A DNA stretch of 64,000 bases from CAYVLA01 sp964549615 [NCBI: uncultured Thermococci archaeon] (lineage in GTDB: Archaea; CAYQAE01; CAYVLA01). Location: positions 1 through 64,000 of the forward strand of contig CAZJVP010000090.1 in NCBI GenBank assembly GCA_964549615.1. The letters are read 5' to 3'. Positions 43,997 to 51,197 of this stretch are shown piece by piece. The notes below the pieces were generated by a model, which worked only from the letters and a program-made list of their open reading frames with translations, made no database searches and had not been told where the DNA came from. The position numbers and the translations under genes are program-made. The number at the start of each line of letters is the position of its first letter. Position 1 is the first letter of the stretch.

Positions 43997-45217
43997 TTGA
44001 TCAAGGTCGCCAAGTTCGGCGGCACGAGCATAGGGACGCCCGCCAGGCTTCGCCGCGCGGCAAGATCGATCCAGAAGCAGGTGGCAAGGGGCGACCAACT
44101 CGTTGTGGTTGTCTCGGCAATGGGACAAACGACAGACCAGCTCCTACGCCTGGTCGGGGATCTGAAGGTCAACCTTCCCGACATGGCCATCGACGAGATC
44201 CTGTCGATGGGGGAGAGGCTGAGCGCGAGGCTGCTCTGGGCCCTGCTGGACGCGGCCGGCGTGAATTCGGTTTTCCTCGATCCCTCCATGCCGGAATGGC
44301 CAATAGTCACCGACAGCAACTTCCGCAAGGCAAAGGTCGATCTCAAACGCACCCTGCAGAGGTGCAAACGCTACCTTCTTCCCCTCGTCAGGAGCGGGTG
44401 CGTTCCGGTCATCTGCGGGTTTCTCGGCAGGGATCGGGAGGGCAGGACCACGACGCTGGGTAGGGGCGCGAGCGATCGCACGGCATTCCTGCTGGGGTAC
44501 TGTCTGAATGCTGACGAGGTCATCATCGTCACCGACGTGGACGGCGTCATGTCGGCCGATCCGAGGATCGTAAGGGATGCAAGGTTGATCAGGTCAATCA
44601 AGTTCGAAGAACTCTGGAACCTGAGCGTGGGGGGCGCGCAGGTCCTGGAGTGGGGTGCCCTCAGCTTCAAACTGCCCAATCAGAGGGCAAAGATCATACA
44701 CTACAGAAGAGGCGATCTGGATTCAGGAGGAACTGAGATATTGGGTTCGCCAAGTTCGGATCTGCGCGTGTCGCTCCACGACCGCCCCGTGACCTCGGTC
44801 ACGGTCGTCGGCGAGCGCATGAGCCAAGTACCCGGCCTGCTTGCCCGCTTCTCCGAGGCACTGGCCACCGCCGATATCAACGTCGTCGGCGTGAGCACCG
44901 GCAGTTGGTCGATCAGCTTCTTCGTCGAAAGCGATCGGAGCGAGTCAGCGGTGAAAGCGCTGCACAGCGTGATCTCGGGCCCTGCAAAGGCGGTGACGAG
45001 CGGCGAGCGGTGCGCCATGATAACCATCGCGGGCGGCAAGCTCATCTATACGCCGGGGATCATCGCGAGGGCACTTCTCCCGCTCGCGCAGAGCAACGTG
45101 AACGTCGTTGAGGTTTCGACGAGCAAGGCGGAGATCACCGTTTTCGTGAAATGGGCTGACCGGAATACAGCCCTTCGGCTCGTCGAAGATTCCTGTTCCA
45201 AGGTCGATCTTTCCTAG
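43997..45217 (+). CDS. aspartate kinase
   Basis: This 406-residue aspartokinase catalyses the first step toward lysine, threonine and methionine. The catalytic domain starts KVAKFGGTSIGTPARL, with VVVVSAMGQTTD, LSMGERLSARLLW and GRGASDRTAFLLG. Two C-terminal ACT-like segments follow (VTVVGERMSQVPGLLARF and CAMITIAGGKLIYTPGI), which usually bind the feedback inhibitor. The start is TTG 43997. A TATA-like ATACATTTAA (about 43949-43958) lies about 43 nt upstream, so it has its own promoter despite following npdG on the same strand. Confidence 0.9.
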   Translation: MIKVAKFGGTSIGTPARLRRAARSIQKQVARGDQLVVVVSAMGQTTDQLLRLVGDLKVNLPDMAIDEILSMGERLSARLLWALLDAAGVNSVFLDPSMPEWPIVTDSNFRKAKVDLKRTLQRCKRYLLPLVRSGCVPVICGFLGRDREGRTTTLGRGASDRTAFLLGYCLNADEVIIVTDVDGVMSADPRIVRDARLIRSIKFEELWNLSVGGAQVLEWGALSFKLPNQRAKIIHYRRGDLDSGGTEILGSPSSDLRVSLHDRPVTSVTVVGERMSQVPGLLARFSEALATADINVVGVSTGSWSISFFVESDRSESAVKALHSVISGPAKAVTSGERCAMITIAGGKLIYTPGIIARALLPLAQSNVNVVEVSTSKAEITVFVKWADRNTALRLVEDSCSKVDLS

Positions 45218-45238
45218 GAAGTCGGCGCCCGCCGGACT

Positions 45239-46480
45239 TCACAGGCGCCTCGTCTGGATCGAGTCCTCACGAAAGCTGGTTCTACCCACGTCCCTATACA
45301 GGGCACGTTGAAACATGAGAGTCCAGACCGCCACGCCCACGACAAGCGAGACCCCCGTCACAGCCAGCCATTCGGAGACGTACACCCAAAGAAGCGCGTC
45401 CCTCTTAACCTGCTCGGCCACCGCCTCAGCCTCGGCCATCAGGTCGAGCGCTGACTTCGCCTCTCCCAAGGCCTGGGCGAACTCCTGCTGAAGATACAGG
45501 TCGGCGGCCTTCCTCTGCGCCTCCTCGCATTGCCGCAGGACGACGAGAACCCTTCTCGGGTTCGCGCCGAAGCCCTCAACGAAGTCCAAGAGACCGGCGA
45601 CCAGCATCCTTCGAAACCCCAAGCTTGCAAAGGCCGCCCTGACATCGTGAACCATCCTATAGTCCTGCGGCACGGCCCTCTTCGAGCAGTACAGCATTAG
45701 GTTGGTGACGAAGTCAGGGAGGAACTCCCACTGCAGGAAGAGAACGCCTCCTCCCGGCGTCCAGTCGCCGGTCATGGCGAAGACCCGGCCATTCCCATCG
45801 TAGTCCCACACGGAGAAGAAGGGATTCTGCCAGCCGACGTAGCGACCCCGGTCGATCGTGCTGATGGCTAGGACATCGCTTCCATCTTTCGGCATGACGA
45901 CGTTGCAGGCATAGTTCTGCAGGAACGGAAGATCCGGGCGCCACGGCAGGCTCCCGATGAACTCGTTCCCCATGTCAACGATCCTTGTAGGACCACCCTC
46001 GTAGACCCCCCTGATGGTTGCCACGGGCAGCACATCCCCCACGGGGGTTGGCCCCCACTCCGGGTGCTGTCCGTTTGTGCCGTAGGTCTCGTGCCCCCCG
46101 ACCATGACAAGGCCCATGCCGGACTCGGACACCGCCCTCTTGAACCAGACCAGTTGGTCCCCAGAGAAGCTGGCAACATTGGAATCGCTTATGATCAGCA
46201 CGTCGTACGTCCCTACGAGTTCCTCGTAGGAACGGGGCATGTAGACCCGAATGGCTCGCAGGATGTCCTTCTGCGAAATGCCGGCATAGTGGTCACGGGA
46301 GGCTTGGACGGGCGTGACGGCCAGAAACGGTTCAACCCTCATGTGGATGTACGGAGTTTGCCCAGGGTACGGGTCTCCCGTATAGAGAACTCTGACCTTG
46401 GACGGATCTTGAGCGGCTGCTACGCCCCAGGTCAAGGCGCAGACGGCGATGAGGCCGTTCAGAAGCGCGAAGCGACCCAT
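45239..46480 (-). CDS. SAP8: GATase1-like surface protein with C-terminal anchor
   Basis: This 413-residue copy lies about 20 kb from the other seven. It has a signal peptide (LLNGLIAVCALTWGVAAA), VRVLYTGDPYPGQTPY, RVYMPRSY, DVLIISDSN, GGHETYGT, GDWTPGGG, then the helical part, WVYVSEWLAVTGVSLVV and the tail RALYRDVGRTS. It is closest to SAP3, with long stretches of near identity (for example YTGDPYPGQTPYIHM), so the two share a recent ancestor. An A/T-rich CCACATTTAAG box lies about 43 nt before ATG 46480. It follows cdc48 on the same strand by 85 nt. Function unknown. Confidence 0.85.
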   Translation of the reverse strand: MGRFALLNGLIAVCALTWGVAAAQDPSKVRVLYTGDPYPGQTPYIHMRVEPFLAVTPVQASRDHYAGISQKDILRAIRVYMPRSYEELVGTYDVLIISDSNVASFSGDQLVWFKRAVSESGMGLVMVGGHETYGTNGQHPEWGPTPVGDVLPVATIRGVYEGGPTRIVDMGNEFIGSLPWRPDLPFLQNYACNVVMPKDGSDVLAISTIDRGRYVGWQNPFFSVWDYDGNGRVFAMTGDWTPGGGVLFLQWEFLPDFVTNLMLYCSKRAVPQDYRMVHDVRAAFASLGFRRMLVAGLLDFVEGFGANPRRVLVVLRQCEEAQRKAADLYLQQEFAQALGEAKSALDLMAEAEAVAEQVKRDALLWVYVSEWLAVTGVSLVVGVAVWTLMFQRALYRDVGRTSFREDSIQTRRL

Positions 46481-46565
46481 TAGGACCCCTAGCCAAGCAA
46501 GAAGTGCTCGCCGCCACGGGCTTAAATGTGGCCCACCGGCGCTCCCGGCCGGTGGGCTTGAGAAC

Positions 46566-48809
46566 CTACAGGTAGGAACCGGGCTCCTCCCTCGTCGGCT
46601 TCTCCTTCTTCGCGATCTCCATCGCCGACCGCCTGAACCTCTTCGAGAGGGCCATATAGCTCTCGAGCTCCTCCGGCGACATGGGCTGAATCTTGGACAT
46701 CGCCTTCTCGAAGTGCTCCGCCGTCACCACCGCCTTGGACAGCCCATCCTTGTCCATCTTGCCCCCGGAGGAAACGTACTGCCTGATCGCCAGCATCACG
46801 GCTTCGTTGCAGATGGCCGCGATGTCCGCGCCGGTGTAGTTCTCGGTCTTCCTAGCCAGCTGCTTGAGGTCGACATCCGGCGCGAGCGGTTTGCCCCTCG
46901 TGTGGATCTTGAATATCTCCAGCCTCGCTTCCTCGTCCGGCGGCGGAATGTAGATTGCCCGGTCGAACCTGCCCGGCCTGAGCAGGGCTGGATCGATTAT
47001 GTCAGGACGGTTGCTGGCCGCAATCACGGTGACGTCGTTCAGGTCCTCCAATCCGTCTATCTCGGTCAGGAACTGGCTTATCACCCGCTCCGTCACGTTG
47101 GAGTCACCGAACATGCGCCCGCGCACGGGCACGATCGAGTCTATCTCGTCGAAGAATATGATGCACGGAGCTGCCATCTTTGCTTTCCTGAACGTCTCCC
47201 TCACCGCCTTCTCGCTTTCGCCCACCCACTTGGACAGGAACTCCGGCCCCTTCACGCTTATGAAGTTGGCCTCGCTTTCCGTCGCCACCGCCTTGGCCAA
47301 CAGGGTCTTACCCGTCCCGGGCGGGCCGTAGAGCAGGATCCCCTTGGGCGGCCTTGCATTCATGTGCGAGAACAAGTCGCGGTACTTGAGCGGCCACTCC
47401 ACCGATTCCCTCAACTCCTGCTTCGCCTCCGCGAGGCCGCCGATGTCCGACCAGTGGACGTTGGGGCTCTCCACCAGGACTTCCCTCAGAGCCGACGGCT
47501 CCATCTCCCTGAGGGCACAGAAGAAGTCCTCCTTGGTCACCCTCAGGCTGTCAAGGACCTCGGCCGGGATGCTCTCGGCCTCTAGGTCGATCTTCGGCAG
47601 TGCCCTCCGGATCGCCCTCATCGCGGCCTCCTTGGCGAGCGCCGCCAGGTCGGCACCAGTGAAGCCGTGGGTGACGTCAGCCAGCGCCTGAAGGTCGACC
47701 CCGTCCAGCGGCATCCCCCTGGTGTGTATCATGAGTATCTCGTGCCTGCCGCTTCTATCGGGTATCCCTATCTCTATCTCCCTGTCAAACCTCCCGGGCC
47801 TTCTCAGTGCGGGGTCTAGGGCATTCGGCCTGTTGGTAGCACCTATGACGACCACTTTGCCCCGCGCCTCAAGGCCGTCCATGAGGGCCAAAAGCTGGGC
47901 CACGACCCGCCTCTCGACCTCCCCCGTCACCTCCTCTCGCTTGGGCGCGATGGAGTCTATCTCGTCGATGAAAACGATGCTGGGGGCGTTCTCTTGGGCC
48001 TGTTTGAAGATCTCCCTCAGGTTCTCCTCGCTTTGGCCGTAGTATTTGCTCATTATCTCCGGTCCGCTCAGGCTGTAGAAGTTAGAGCTCGTTTCCCCCG
48101 CGACGGCCTTGGCCAGGAGGGTCTTCCCGGTGCCGGGCGGTCCGTGAAGGAGCACTCCCTTGGGCGCCTCGACCCCGAGCTTTTCGAAGAGCTCCGGATG
48201 CCGCAGGGGTAGCTCTATCATTTCCCTCACCTTCTGGATCTCGTCGCCGAGCCCCCCGATGTCCTCGTAGGTCACCCTAGGCACTCCGGCGAGGACCTGC
48301 GGAGCCGGCTTCTCGCTTATCGTGACCGTGGTGTTATCCGTGATCATCACGGCCGGTCCCGCAGGCTTGGTCGATACGACGGCTAGGTTGATCTTGTTGC
48401 CCATTATTGCAAGCTCTATGATATCCCCCTTGGTCACGACCCTCCCTTCCAAGAGCCTCGCAATGTAGGGCTCTGCATTGCGAATGCGAAGAGGCTCGGT
48501 CGGGGCAAACCCGATGGACTCGGCCTCATGTGCCTCCGCAAGCTTGACAGTGACCTTCTCGTCTATGGACACCCCGGCATTTCGACGCGTAACCGCATCG
48601 ATCCTAACCGTGCCCGTGCTGACATCCTCCAGATAGCCGGGCCAGGATATTGCATAGGTCGTCCTCTTCCCCTGGATGGACACCACGTCCCCCGACGTGA
48701 GTTTGAGTCTCTCCGCGATCTGCGGGTCGATCCTCGCTATACCCTTGCCGACGTCTCTCTGTCGAGCATCGGCAACCCTAAGAACTGCCGAATTCTGCGG
48801 CTGCGCCAT
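46566..48809 (-). CDS. cdc48: Cdc48/VAT-type AAA ATPase
   Basis: This 747-residue AAA+ unfoldase has an N-terminal double-psi barrel plus four-stranded domain (about 1-185) and two AAA rings. Each carries Walker [15 protein letters not shown]. Walker B is [14 protein letters not shown] in D1 and [14 protein letters not shown] in D2. Like archaeal VAT/Cdc48 it should form hexamers that pull proteins apart using ATP, feeding the proteasome or other quality-control steps. The length matches VAT-type proteins. The gene starts 1 nt after the ArsR-type regulator gene's stop and is in the same minus-strand cluster as hsp20, suggesting joint control of protein quality. Confidence 0.93.
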   Translation of the reverse strand: MAQPQNSAVLRVADARQRDVGKGIARIDPQIAERLKLTSGDVVSIQGKRTTYAISWPGYLEDVSTGTVRIDAVTRRNAGVSIDEKVTVKLAEAHEAESIGFAPTEPLRIRNAEPYIARLLEGRVVTKGDIIELAIMGNKINLAVVSTKPAGPAVMITDNTTVTISEKPAPQVLAGVPRVTYEDIGGLGDEIQKVREMIELPLRHPELFEKLGVEAPKGVLLHGPPGTGKTLLAKAVAGETSSNFYSLSGPEIMSKYYGQSEENLREIFKQAQENAPSIVFIDEIDSIAPKREEVTGEVERRVVAQLLALMDGLEARGKVVVIGATNRPNALDPALRRPGRFDREIEIGIPDRSGRHEILMIHTRGMPLDGVDLQALADVTHGFTGADLAALAKEAAMRAIRRALPKIDLEAESIPAEVLDSLRVTKEDFFCALREMEPSALREVLVESPNVHWSDIGGLAEAKQELRESVEWPLKYRDLFSHMNARPPKGILLYGPPGTGKTLLAKAVATESEANFISVKGPEFLSKWVGESEKAVRETFRKAKMAAPCIIFFDEIDSIVPVRGRMFGDSNVTERVISQFLTEIDGLEDLNDVTVIAASNRPDIIDPALLRPGRFDRAIYIPPPDEEARLEIFKIHTRGKPLAPDVDLKQLARKTENYTGADIAAICNEAVMLAIRQYVSSGGKMDKDGLSKAVVTAEHFEKAMSKIQPMSPEELESYMALSKRFRRSAMEIAKKEKPTREEPGSYL

Positions 48810-48810
48810 T

Positions 48811-49449
48811 TCACAATTCCTCCTCCGAAATCACGTTCATTTCCCGGAGCCTCGTTAGCACGTTCCTGACCATCTCCTCTCTCAGACCGAGACTCCTCGA
48901 GACATCTGAAAGCGTGAAGTGCTCATGAGCCAGGATGTAGTGTAGCACCTCTCTCTCCTCGTAGTCGCTGAACAGATTCTGCACGATCTGTCTCGCCCTC
49001 CACAAGTGCTCTTCCTTGTCCCGTATGAGGTCCAGCATCTGCTTGTCCACCATCGAGATCTGCCGGTTTATCTCGGTCAGGCTCTCCCGAAGCTTCATGA
49101 GGTCCTGCGGATTTGCGTTCTGAGCAGGCCGGGCTTCGTTATCCTTGTGCTCGTCTGAAAGCTCTCCGATCCTTGCCTCGAAAAGGCTGGGCGTCATGTC
49201 CAACCGCAAAGATATTCGCTTGGCCGCCACGTAGCACTTGCGGGCCGGGCCCATCTTGCTCTCCGTTCTCGTACAGCGGACGATCCCGTGCTTCTCGAGG
49301 AGGTCGAGGTGCTTCATCACGGCCTGCACGCTGAGCCTGAGCTCTTTGGCGAGTTGGAGTGGATAGTGCGGCTCTACAGCGAGCCTCCAGAGTATCCTCC
49401 TCCGCGTCGGGTTCTCCAACAACATCAAAAGGTCGTCAAGCTCGGGCAG
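48811..49449 (-). CDS. ArsR-type heat-shock regulator candidate (HTH protein)
   Basis: This protein of about 212 residues has an N-terminal ArsR-like winged helix ([46 protein letters not shown]), a central coiled region ([21 protein letters not shown]) and a second HTH-like C-terminus ([24 protein letters not shown]). A GGAGGT ribosome-binding site (49457-49462) lies 7 nt before a CTG at 49449. That CTG is the better start; otherwise TTG 49428 is possible but too far from the site. By analogy with Phr of Pyrococcus, a regulator beside hsp20 and cdc48 may repress heat-shock genes. The analogy is not tested. Confidence 0.75.
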   Translation of the reverse strand: MPELDDLLMLLENPTRRRILWRLAVEPHYPLQLAKELRLSVQAVMKHLDLLEKHGIVRCTRTESKMGPARKCYVAAKRISLRLDMTPSLFEARIGELSDEHKDNEARPAQNANPQDLMKLRESLTEINRQISMVDKQMLDLIRDKEEHLWRARQIVQNLFSDYEEREVLHYILAHEHFTLSDVSRSLGLREEMVRNVLTRLREMNVISEEEL

Positions 49450-49507
49450 AAGAGATACCTCCTCGAGAAAAAGGAGAGGCCCCTTCGCGTGAAGGGGCGA
49501 ATCGAGA

Positions 49508-50101
49508 CTACTCGATCTCGATCTTCTTGCCCTTCCTGGCGGGGCCGGACTTCTCTAGGACCACCTCAAGAACTCCGTTGTTGTACTTGGCCTTCGCGGA
49601 TTCCGGCTTCACTGTAACCGGGAGGTCTATGTCCTTGTAGTACTTCCTCTTCTCTGTGTCAACCCTGATGCCCAGGCTGTTCTCGGTGGTTTCCAGATTG
49701 ATGTCGCTCTTATCGACCCCGGGCAGCTCTGCCGTCACTATGACTTGCTTATCGGTCTCTTGCACGTCAACCAACGGCTCCCTCCCGCCTGGCAGGCCCT
49801 CTCTCATCCCAGATGCGATCCCCCTTATGTTGCCGAATTCCTCGATGTGGGGAATCCCATCCGGGCCCATACGCATCGACCATCCATAGACGTAGGGCCC
49901 GCCCTCCTCGGGCGACTTCAACTCGCCCCTTCGAGCCTTCTCGAAGAGACGGTTCATCTCCTCCCTCATCTGCCTCATGCTCTCGTCGAACTCTCTGAAG
50001 AAATCGCTCCTGTCAAAGAAGCTCCTGCCAAAGAACTCATCCTCTATCCAATCAAACGGGTCCCGCCTTCGGGGCCTTCTTGTCCACCAAGACATCCCCA
50101 T
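49508..50101 (-). CDS. small heat-shock protein (Hsp20/alpha-crystallin)
   Basis: This 197-residue protein has a long aromatic and charged N-terminus (MGMSWWTRRPRRRDPFDW..EDEFFGRSFFDRSDFFREFDE) and an alpha-crystallin domain (about 105-185; EPLVDVQETDKQVIVTAELPGVDKSDINL, YNNGVLEVVLEKSG). It should form large oligomers that hold unfolded proteins. ATG 50101 is chosen because GGAGAGGTG precedes it closely, whereas a longer frame to 50146 lacks conserved content. It is followed on the same strand by the ArsR-type regulator (about 60 nt) and cdc48. The promoter region 50186-50214 holds a palindrome next to the probable start of transcription. Confidence 0.88.
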   Translation of the reverse strand: MGMSWWTRRPRRRDPFDWIEDEFFGRSFFDRSDFFREFDESMRQMREEMNRLFEKARRGELKSPEEGGPYVYGWSMRMGPDGIPHIEEFGNIRGIASGMREGLPGGREPLVDVQETDKQVIVTAELPGVDKSDINLETTENSLGIRVDTEKRKYYKDIDLPVTVKPESAKAKYNNGVLEVVLEKSGPARKGKKIEIE

Positions 50102-50185
50102 CACCTCTCCTTCTTTTTTTGAGGTCGTGCTTGACGGTTGGCCCAAGCGGCCGCAGGCAATGCAGCCCCCTGGTTATCAACCTGA

Positions 50186-50214
50186 AGTTAATAACTGCCG
50201 AGGTAATATAAAAA
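50186..50214. promoter_or_regulatory. divergent promoter with palindrome for hsp20 and DMT gene
   Basis: AATATAAAAA (50205-50214) can serve as a TATA box on either strand. On the minus strand it would start hsp20 transcription near 50180. AGTTAATAACT (50186-50196) is a 5-bp inverted repeat around one base that sits at this start point, a good place for a repressor. Confidence 0.45.
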
Positions 50215-50296
50215 CTTAACGCTTCAGCGCCTTCGGAGCCAATCTGCTGCAAATACCGGCATAGCAACCGCTTTATCCGGGCCGTCCAACGCCCGG

Positions 50297-50313
50297 GCGT
50301 GGGTTTCCCACGC
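50297..50313 (+). promoter_or_regulatory. hairpin holding the GTG start of the DMT gene
   Basis: GCGTGGG (50297-50303) and CCCACGC (50307-50313) form a perfect 7-bp stem around TTT, and the proposed GTG start (50299-50301) lies in its 5' arm. It could lower translation, or it may mean that the true start is further downstream (for example GTG 50338). Confidence 0.5.
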
Positions 50314-51174
50314 GAGCGCCCGGCCATCAAGCCATCCGTGGCCCTGTCCATCAGCGTCGCCTCGGCATCGACGGCCGCAATACTCATCCGTCTTACGTCC
50401 GCACGCCCGCTCGCGATCGCGGCCCTCAGGATGAGCTTCGCAGCGCTGTTGTTGCTTCCCTTCCTTGGAGTCGAAGGTGTTCGCCGGTTGACCATGCTCG
50501 ATCGGAGGGACGCGAGAGCACTTCTGGCCATAGGGTTCTGCCTGGCCATGCACTTTGCTCTCTGGGTCACCTCGTTGCGATACACGTCGGTTGCGGCATC
50601 TGTTCTCATGGTTTCGACGTCGCCCATCTTCGTCGCGCTCTTTGGTAGAATGCTTCTGCGCGAGAGAATTGCCTCGATGGCGGCAGTGGGAATAGCGCTG
50701 GCGATCGCGGGAATGGCGTCGATCGTCCTATCCCGCGGCGCGCTGCCGGGAGATCTTCGGGGCACAACGATGTCCATCCTCGCGGCAGTAGCGGTGTCCG
50801 GGTACCTCATCGGGGGAAGGAGGCTTCGGCAGAGGGTCGCACTGGTCACCTACGCCTTCTGCGTCTACGCCGCGGCCGCCATGGTCCTCCTCATCATGGC
50901 CGCCTTCACCGGGGCAAAGCTCGTTGGCCTGCGGCCCAGGGATTATGCAATGCTCATCCTGCTGGGCATCGTCCCAAGCCATCTCGGCCACACGCTCTAC
51001 AACTACCTGCTGAGGTATCTCGACGCAAAGGTAATCGCCGTGTCGACTCTGGGGGAGCCGCTTCTCTCCTCGCTGCTCGCCTACGCGATCTTGGGCGAGT
51101 CGCCGGGGGCCGCGATGTTCCTCGGGGCACCGTTGGTTCTTCTTGGCATCTACCTCACGGCAAAGGCAAGCTAG
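50299..51174 (+). CDS. EamA/DMT-superfamily membrane transporter
   Basis: This 291-residue protein has about ten hydrophobic helices in two related halves, the layout of drug/metabolite transporters (EamA). It includes ALRMSFAALLLLPFLG, ASVLMVSTSPIFVALFGRMLLRER and GIVPSHLGHTLYNYLLRYLDAKVIAVSTLGEPLLSSLLAYAILGE. It sits in the cytoplasmic membrane and usually exports small metabolites; the substrate is unknown. The start GTG 50299 lies in a hairpin, and GTG 50338 is an alternative. It diverges from hsp20 and converges with the GH42-like gene. Confidence 0.82.
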   Translation: MGFPRERPAIKPSVALSISVASASTAAILIRLTSARPLAIAALRMSFAALLLLPFLGVEGVRRLTMLDRRDARALLAIGFCLAMHFALWVTSLRYTSVAASVLMVSTSPIFVALFGRMLLRERIASMAAVGIALAIAGMASIVLSRGALPGDLRGTTMSILAAVAVSGYLIGGRRLRQRVALVTYAFCVYAAAAMVLLIMAAFTGAKLVGLRPRDYAMLILLGIVPSHLGHTLYNYLLRYLDAKVIAVSTLGEPLLSSLLAYAILGESPGAAMFLGAPLVLLGIYLTAKAS

Positions 51175-51197
51175 GGGCGTCGAGCTGCCCTTTGCTT

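Noticed and set aside
46449-47585. A long plus-strand frame opposite cdc48
   Set aside because: It is the antisense shadow of a G/C-rich gene; the Cdc48 protein on the other strand is unmistakable.
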